From Actinomycetota bacterium (GTDB lineage Bacteria; Actinomycetota; Acidimicrobiia; IMCC26256; PALSA-610): 5,778 nucleotides of DNA. The DNA lies in contig JAUZEM010000380.1 in the NCBI GenBank assembly GCA_030839005.1, positions 1 through 5,778 on the forward strand, written 5' to 3'. The notes beneath the pieces were generated by a model that worked only from the letters and a program-made list of their open reading frames with translations, was not told where the DNA came from and made no database searches. This document shows positions 1 to 5,778 of the stretch, piece by piece. The first letter of the stretch is position 1. Each line of letters begins with the position of its first letter. Both the position numbers and the translations under genes were made by a program.

Positions 1-2602
<2,602 letters not shown>

Positions 2603-2610
2603 GGCCCAAG

Positions 2611-2614
2611 CTCC
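2611..2614 (-). promoter_or_regulatory. Shine-Dalgarno site of dnaE2
   Basis: GGAG on the minus strand, eight bases before the GTG at 2602-2600 and inside the 27-bp imuB-dnaE2 gap. It decides the dnaE2 start, since no other in-frame start lies between the imuB stop and the PHP motif. It also lets dnaE2 be translated independently of imuB. Confidence 0.7.
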
Positions 2615-2629
2615 AGGTTCGTTCGGGGG

Positions 2630-4312
2630 TCAGTCGTAGATCGCTTCGACGCCCGCTCGTCCACCTTCGACGACCACGATGCACGCGACGTCGTCACCAT
2701 GGCTCCCTCGGGCTCCGCTGCGCTGCGCTTCGTCCGCACCGACACGATGGCTCCCTCGGGCTCCGCTGCGCTGCGCTTCGTCCGCACCGACGACCAGTTG
2801 CCAACGCGCACATCGACGGTGCGCCTGTACGTCCCACCAGCGCACGTCGTGCGCCCACGGGCCCGCCCACGCGCGTACCGCCCCGCCACCGGCCGGAAGG
2901 GCTCGACAACGCACGTACGCAGGGGGACACAACTGCTCGCCCCGCCCGTTCACCGCAATCGCGTCGTCGTTCGCGTCGAGGAGCTCGGCCGGGAGCGGCG
3001 GATCGAACACGCGCGCCGGAAACGGCGGTGGGAGCGCGCCCGGCCACGCCGCGACCTCGGGACCGACGAAGAGCGGGAGCTCGGGTTCGCGTGGCTCGCC
3101 CCACGGAACCCATCGCACCTGCTCGGCCGGCGTCCGGCCGCCCTGCACGACGGCGGTCGTCACCGCGTCGTAGCCGAGCATGCCCTGGACGCGCGCGAGC
3201 GCGCGATCGGCCCGTTGGTGCGCGACCTGATCACCGCCCCAGAACCCGAGCTGGCGACCGTCGGCCGGCACGACCTCGTCGGGGATCAGCGTGAGACCGG
3301 TTATACCGGCGGTCGTCTCGCCGGTGGTGATCCAAGCGTCGAGCTGCCAGCGCACCCGCTCGGCGAGCACGCTCGGGGTGAGCGCGTCGCCGTACTCCGA
3401 ACGGGCGTGACGCCAACACCGCGTGAGCCGTTCGCCGTGCTCGGTTTCGGCAACGACCCGCACGCGCGTGCACGCGAGACCGCGTTCCGCGCATCGTGCG
3501 AGCAGGCGGTCGGCGAGCTCCTTCGCCGCGAACGCCGCGATGTCGACCCGTTCCGCGGGCGGATCGAGCTCGGTGCGCTCGACGAGATCGGGTGGCGGGG
3601 CAACGAACACGGACGGCCCGGGATCGACGCCCCGGGAAAGTGCGTGGATCCGACCACCGACGCGACCGAAGCGGGCCAGCACCGCGTCGGGCGCCAATGC
3701 GGCGACGTCGCCGAGTGTGGGCAGCCCCAGGCGGACGAGCAAGCTCGCAAGCTCGTCGTCGTCGAGCACGGACACCGGCCACGGCGCAACGTATTCGGCC
3801 GATCCGCCCGCAGGTACGACAACCGATCGACGGGCCGCGAGGCGGGCGACGAATACGCCGTCGGCGATCCCGATGCGCACGTCGGCGCCATCGGGGCCGA
3901 GGGCGGTCGCGACACCGGCCCGGATCTGCGATGCGAGCGCGTCGTCGCCACCGAAGTAGCGCGACGGACCCCGCGTCGGGAACTCGCAGCGCCCGGGGCG
4001 ATCGAGCACGACGCGCGGCGTGAAGACCTCCACCGCGCGGGCCACTACTTCGAACGTGCGCGCCTCGTTCGCTTCGTCGGCGTCGACGCACACCGCTTCC
4101 GGACAACGCGCTTCCGCCTCGCGCCGGCGCATACCGCGCGTCACGCCGGTGGCGCGCGCTTCAGCCGAAGCCGCGCGCACGATGTCGCGACTCCCGACGC
4201 GTTCACGCACGATGAGCGGCCGGTTCCGCAGCTCGGTGCCCAGGCCGTCGGCATGTTTACGTGCGGCGATAACGGGCCAGTCCGGACACCAGACACAGCC
4301 GGTACGACTCAT
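2630..4312 (-). CDS. imuB: ImuB, catalytically degenerate Y-family polymerase-like mutasome hub
   Basis: A 560-residue Y-family polymerase relative that is not itself a polymerase; in mycobacteria ImuB bridges DnaE2 and ImuA' to the beta clamp. The N-terminus reads MSRTGCVWCPDWPV. Where active Y-family enzymes have the first catalytic aspartate, my alignment places Cys9. The usual Ser-x-Asp-Glu palm motif is replaced by RPGRCEFPTRG (105-115), so catalytic carboxylates are missing as in known ImuB. A helix-hairpin-helix-like thumb spans about 188-231. QLGFWG (354-359) fits a beta-clamp-binding motif. WAGPWAHDVRWWD (482-494) and the ending VEAIYD are typical of the family tail. The ATG at 4312 overlaps the imuA' stop as ATGA, giving translational coupling, and no good Shine-Dalgarno is seen. 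In-frame starts further upstream add only low-complexity sequence inside imuA'. Residues 509-540 are a duplicated 16-residue unit that looks inserted. Confidence 0.93.
   Translation of the reverse strand: MSRTGCVWCPDWPVIAARKHADGLGTELRNRPLIVRERVGSRDIVRAASAEARATGVTRGMRRREAEARCPEAVCVDADEANEARTFEVVARAVEVFTPRVVLDRPGRCEFPTRGPSRYFGGDDALASQIRAGVATALGPDGADVRIGIADGVFVARLAARRSVVVPAGGSAEYVAPWPVSVLDDDELASLLVRLGLPTLGDVAALAPDAVLARFGRVGGRIHALSRGVDPGPSVFVAPPPDLVERTELDPPAERVDIAAFAAKELADRLLARCAERGLACTRVRVVAETEHGERLTRCWRHARSEYGDALTPSVLAERVRWQLDAWITTGETTAGITGLTLIPDEVVPADGRQLGFWGGDQVAHQRADRALARVQGMLGYDAVTTAVVQGGRTPAEQVRWVPWGEPREPELPLFVGPEVAAWPGALPPPFPARVFDPPLPAELLDANDDAIAVNGRGEQLCPPAYVRCRALPAGGGAVRAWAGPWAHDVRWWDVQAHRRCARWQLVVGADEAQRSGARGSHRVGADEAQRSGARGSHGDDVACIVVVEGGRAGVEAIYD
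2699..2794 (-). repeat. Two tandem 48-bp units inserted in frame in imuB
   Basis: The units are 2699-2746 and 2747-2794. Their first 45 bp on the plus strand are identical, and only the last triplet differs (acg, gac). On the coding strand they give VGADEAQRSGARGSH twice, with Arg or Gly following. Removing 96 bp would join ARWQLVV (503-508 and neighbours) to GDDVACIVVVEGG, a normal ImuB tail, so the pair reads as an in-frame insertion. Each unit has internal repetition (GGCTCC twice, GCTGC twice on the plus strand) but no hairpin or terminal inverted repeats that I can find. No further copy is in this window. It may belong to a dispersed mini-repeat family of this genome. Confidence 0.95.
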
Positions 4313-4959
4313 CCCGCGCGGGCGTGCGCGCGTACCCCCTTTCCCTCGACGCGCACGTCGAGCTCGCTTTCGGCGAGCAGGCCTCCTCCGGTCGCGAGCC
4401 CCGACCAATCCCGGCCCTGGGCGTGGAGACGGAGGGTTGCTTCGACCGGCCATGGTCCGAGCGTGACGAGCACCGTGGCGCGCTCGCGCGCGCGGGCCGC
4501 GAGCCGGCGGGCGTCACCCGGCCGCAAGCTCGGTGGGACTGCGGCCGCGACGAGCGTGACTCCGTCGAGCAGGGCGCCGACGACCTTCGGCCATCGATCG
4601 GGGGGTACGGAGCGGACGATCGCGCACCGTTCCAGGTCGACGCCGATCTCGGCCGCGGCTCGCGCCCCCAAGGTGCCGTCGGGGTCGACGACCGCCGCCC
4701 ACTCGCCTACGGAGGTGGTTGCCGCGGCGAGGAGGAGTGCAACGGTCGTCGACCCCGCACCCGTTGGCCCATCGAGCGCAACCGTGCTGCCGCGCTGGAT
4801 ACCGCCCGCCGGGAGGAGCTGTCCGATCGGACCGGCGACGGCGAGGAGCCGTGCGCCGGCGAGCACCGCCGGAGCGGCACGGGTGGCGGCCGCTCGCAAC
4901 TGGGCCCGAGCGTGCTCGTCACGCCGGGGAAGAACCGGGGAGACCGGGGCTGCGACCAC
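4309..4959 (-). CDS. imuA': ImuA'-like RecA-fold accessory protein of the mutasome
   Basis: A 216-residue RecA-fold protein directly upstream of imuB, the place of ImuA' in actinobacterial mutasome operons. After a basic N-terminus comes LLPAGGIQRGSTVALDG and a Walker A-like GPTGAGST (64-71) in which the usual lysine is serine. WAAVVDPDGTLGARAAAEIGVD (87-108, written here in outline) follows RecA's second strand and helix, with Asp94 about where RecA has its catalytic glutamate. The Walker B position reads VTLVAAAV (134-141) with no aspartate. ATP hydrolysis is therefore doubtful, and a binding or scaffold role is more likely. The start is a judgement: GTG at 4959 lies six bases after a -10 hexamer and would be leaderless. 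A TTG at 4995 is in frame but would place the LexA box inside the gene. A TTG at 4899 is another option. The last bases overlap imuB by four. Confidence 0.8.
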   Translation of the reverse strand: MVAAPVSPVLPRRDEHARAQLRAAATRAAPAVLAGARLLAVAGPIGQLLPAGGIQRGSTVALDGPTGAGSTTVALLLAAATTSVGEWAAVVDPDGTLGARAAAEIGVDLERCAIVRSVPPDRWPKVVGALLDGVTLVAAAVPPSLRPGDARRLAARARERATVLVTLGPWPVEATLRLHAQGRDWSGLATGGGLLAESELDVRVEGKGVRAHARAG

Positions 4960-4965
4960 CCTCCG

Positions 4966-4995
4966 AAGATAGCGAACATATGTTCGCCCCCGCAA
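4966..4995 (-). promoter_or_regulatory. Predicted SOS promoter of imuA'-imuB-dnaE2
   Basis: On the minus strand TTGCGG (4995-4990) resembles a housekeeping -35. An 18-bp spacer follows, then TATCTT (4971-4966), which fits the actinobacterial -10 pattern TAnnnT. The LexA palindrome occupies 16 of the 18 spacer bases. Six bases after the -10 lies GTG (4959), placing the transcription start at or next to the start codon and suggesting a leaderless mRNA. The GGAGG just before that GTG is too close to act as its ribosome site. The -35 match is only partial. Confidence 0.6.
4972..4987. promoter_or_regulatory. LexA-binding SOS box
   Basis: GCGAACATATGTTCGC is a perfect 16-bp palindrome. Its core CGAAC-N4-GTTCG matches the actinobacterial/Bacillus-type SOS box (GAAC-N4-GTTC core). 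It sits immediately upstream of imuA', as expected for a damage-inducible mutasome operon. LexA bound here would cover the promoter spacer and block transcription until RecA-stimulated cleavage. No second box of this form was found in the window. Confidence 0.88.
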
Positions 4996-5022
4996 GAGCG
5001 GGAGACCGGCCGAGAACTCGGG

Positions 5023-5379
5023 CTACTGGATCTTGGAGATCTCGGGCTCGACACCGCGGGCGTCGAACGACCAGCCGGCTTCGTCGCCGTAGAACTCGAA
5101 GAGGTGCTCGATCGTGTGCGTCACCTTGGGCTCCAGCTCGGCCCACGCCTCGGGCGGCGCCTCGACGGTCACGACGTTGGAGTAGATCGTCACCTTCGAC
5201 GCGCCCGCTTCGTGCAGCCGCCGCGCCAGCACGTCGGGCGGCCGGGCTCCGGAGACGGCGGCCTCGGAATCTGCGGGGTACACCTCGATGGCCATGCCCG
5301 TGAGCGAACGATCGCACTCGAAGAAGCGAATGTCGGGCGACGAACCCGCGCGCACCGTCACGGTGATCGGCTGTCCCAT
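5023..5379 (-). CDS. Small Nfu/NifU N-terminal-domain-like protein
   Basis: A 118-residue soluble protein with no signal peptide or membrane segment. Residues about 5-97 resemble the Nfu N-terminal domain found in iron-sulfur scaffold proteins: an opening strand ITVTVRAGSSPDIRFFEC, then LARRLHEAGASKVTIYSNVVTVE (51-73, in outline), then W79-AELEPKV and the helix IEHLFEFYG (90-98). The cluster-binding C-terminal CxxC domain of real Nfu is absent, and Cys22 is the only cysteine, so it cannot scaffold a cluster the usual way. Its role is unknown; it might assist another iron-sulfur factor. The ATG at 5379 is nine bases after the pgi stop, with no clear Shine-Dalgarno, which suggests coupling to pgi. 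The family call rests on pattern recognition and could be a distant look-alike. Confidence 0.65.
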   Translation of the reverse strand: MGQPITVTVRAGSSPDIRFFECDRSLTGMAIEVYPADSEAAVSGARPPDVLARRLHEAGASKVTIYSNVVTVEAPPEAWAELEPKVTHTIEHLFEFYGDEAGWSFDARGVEPEISKIQ

Positions 5380-5388
5380 CGCGTCAGC

Positions 5389-5778
5389 CTAGGAGGAACG
5401 CCCGCGATAGCGCCGGATCAGAGCGTTCGTCGAAGGGTCGTGCGCGAGATCGCTATCGCCCGGCGCCGCGATCTCCGACGCGATGCGCTGCGCGAGCACC
5501 TTGCCGAGCTCGACCCCCCACTGATCGAACGAATCGATGCCCCAGATCGTGCCGAGCGTCATCACCTTGTGCTCGTACGCGGCGATCAGCGCTCCCATCG
5601 CGAACGGTGTGAGTTGCGTCGACATCAACGTCGACGACGGCCGGTTCCCGGGCATCACCCGGTAGGGCGGCAGCGCCGGATCGTCCGTTCCGAACGCCAG
5701 CGCCTCGGCCTGCGCGAACAGATTCGCAACGAGGAGGTCTTGCTGTTCGCCGAGCTCGTGACCGGGCTGCGGGTGATC
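5389..5778 (-). CDS. pgi: Glucose-6-phosphate isomerase, C-terminal 129 residues (5' end beyond window)
   Basis: Interconverts glucose 6-phosphate and fructose 6-phosphate in glycolysis and gluconeogenesis, in the cytosol. The visible fragment shows MPGNRPSSTL, LTPFAMGALIAAYEHKVMTLG and then FDQWGVELGK (fragment residues 84-93), the second PGI family signature. Its final lysine (5502-5500) corresponds to the catalytic lysine near the C-terminus of known enzymes. The catalytic His and Glu of the active site lie upstream, outside the window. It ends with a TAG at 5391-5389. The tail matches ordinary stand-alone PGI rather than the transaldolase-PGI fusion of some bacteria. The Nfu-like gene follows after nine bases on the same strand, so the two are probably co-transcribed. 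Confidence 0.96.
   Translation of the reverse strand, partial: DHPQPGHELGEQQDLLVANLFAQAEALAFGTDDPALPPYRVMPGNRPSSTLMSTQLTPFAMGALIAAYEHKVMTLGTIWGIDSFDQWGVELGKVLAQRIASEIAAPGDSDLAHDPSTNALIRRYRGRSS

Noticed and set aside
2699..2794. Tandem repeat as a CRISPR array or insertion sequence end
   Set aside because: There are only two directly abutting units with no spacers, no terminal inverted repeats and no transposase or cas gene nearby.
2630..4312. Active DinB/Pol IV
   Set aside because: Catalytic acidic residues are missing, and the C-terminal WAGPW...WWD and VEAIYD elements plus the operon context fit ImuB.
2630..4453. Longer imuB form starting at 4453
   Set aside because: The extra 47 residues are Arg/Pro-rich, lie inside imuA' and have no family resemblance. 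The ATG at 4312 gives the usual ImuB N-terminus and the ATGA overlap.
4309..4995. TTG at 4995 as the start of imuA'
   Set aside because: It would put the -35, the LexA box and the -10 inside the coding region, and the extra 12 residues merely translate the palindrome. No Shine-Dalgarno precedes it at a useful distance.
4989..5002. Short hairpin as an intrinsic terminator
   Set aside because: Five-base-pair stem with a four-base loop, no following T-run, and it overlaps the predicted -35 element; it is likely chance in GC-rich DNA.

Overview
The window is GC-rich (about 70% by eye), and all genes lie on the minus strand, so the biological order runs from high to low coordinates. Gene content points to an actinobacterium: a mycobacterial-type ImuA'-ImuB-DnaE2 mutasome cassette, a palindromic actinobacterial LexA box, and GTG starts. 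Acidimicrobiia or a related deep lineage is a guess that the sequence alone cannot confirm.

Layout in transcription order. The 3' end of pgi (glucose-6-phosphate isomerase) enters from the right edge (5778-5389). Nine bases later comes a 118-residue protein resembling the N-terminal domain of Nfu/NifU scaffold proteins (5379-5023). A 63-bp gap then carries a strong promoter candidate whose spacer is almost filled by a perfect 16-bp LexA palindrome (4987-4972). Next come imuA' (from a probable leaderless GTG at 4959), imuB (sharing ATGA with imuA') and dnaE2 (27 bp after imuB, own Shine-Dalgarno). dnaE2 runs off the left edge, with 867 residues visible and its C-terminal part missing. No gene-free stretch exceeds 63 bp.

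How the genes work together. LexA cleavage after DNA damage should derepress the imuA'-imuB-dnaE2 operon. ImuB, a Y-family polymerase relative without catalytic carboxylates, carries a beta-clamp motif (QLGFWG) and is expected to bring the error-prone polymerase DnaE2 to stalled forks with help from ImuA'. This is a known system, not a new one. pgi and the Nfu-like gene belong to housekeeping metabolism and are probably a separate upstream unit.

The oddest thing here is a 48-bp unit present twice in tandem and in frame inside the imuB C-terminal region (2699-2794). It looks like a 96-bp insertion of a mini-repeat into an otherwise ordinary ImuB tail. A smaller in-frame 15-bp duplication occurs in dnaE2. 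No RNA genes, CRISPR arrays, insertion sequences or phage genes were seen.
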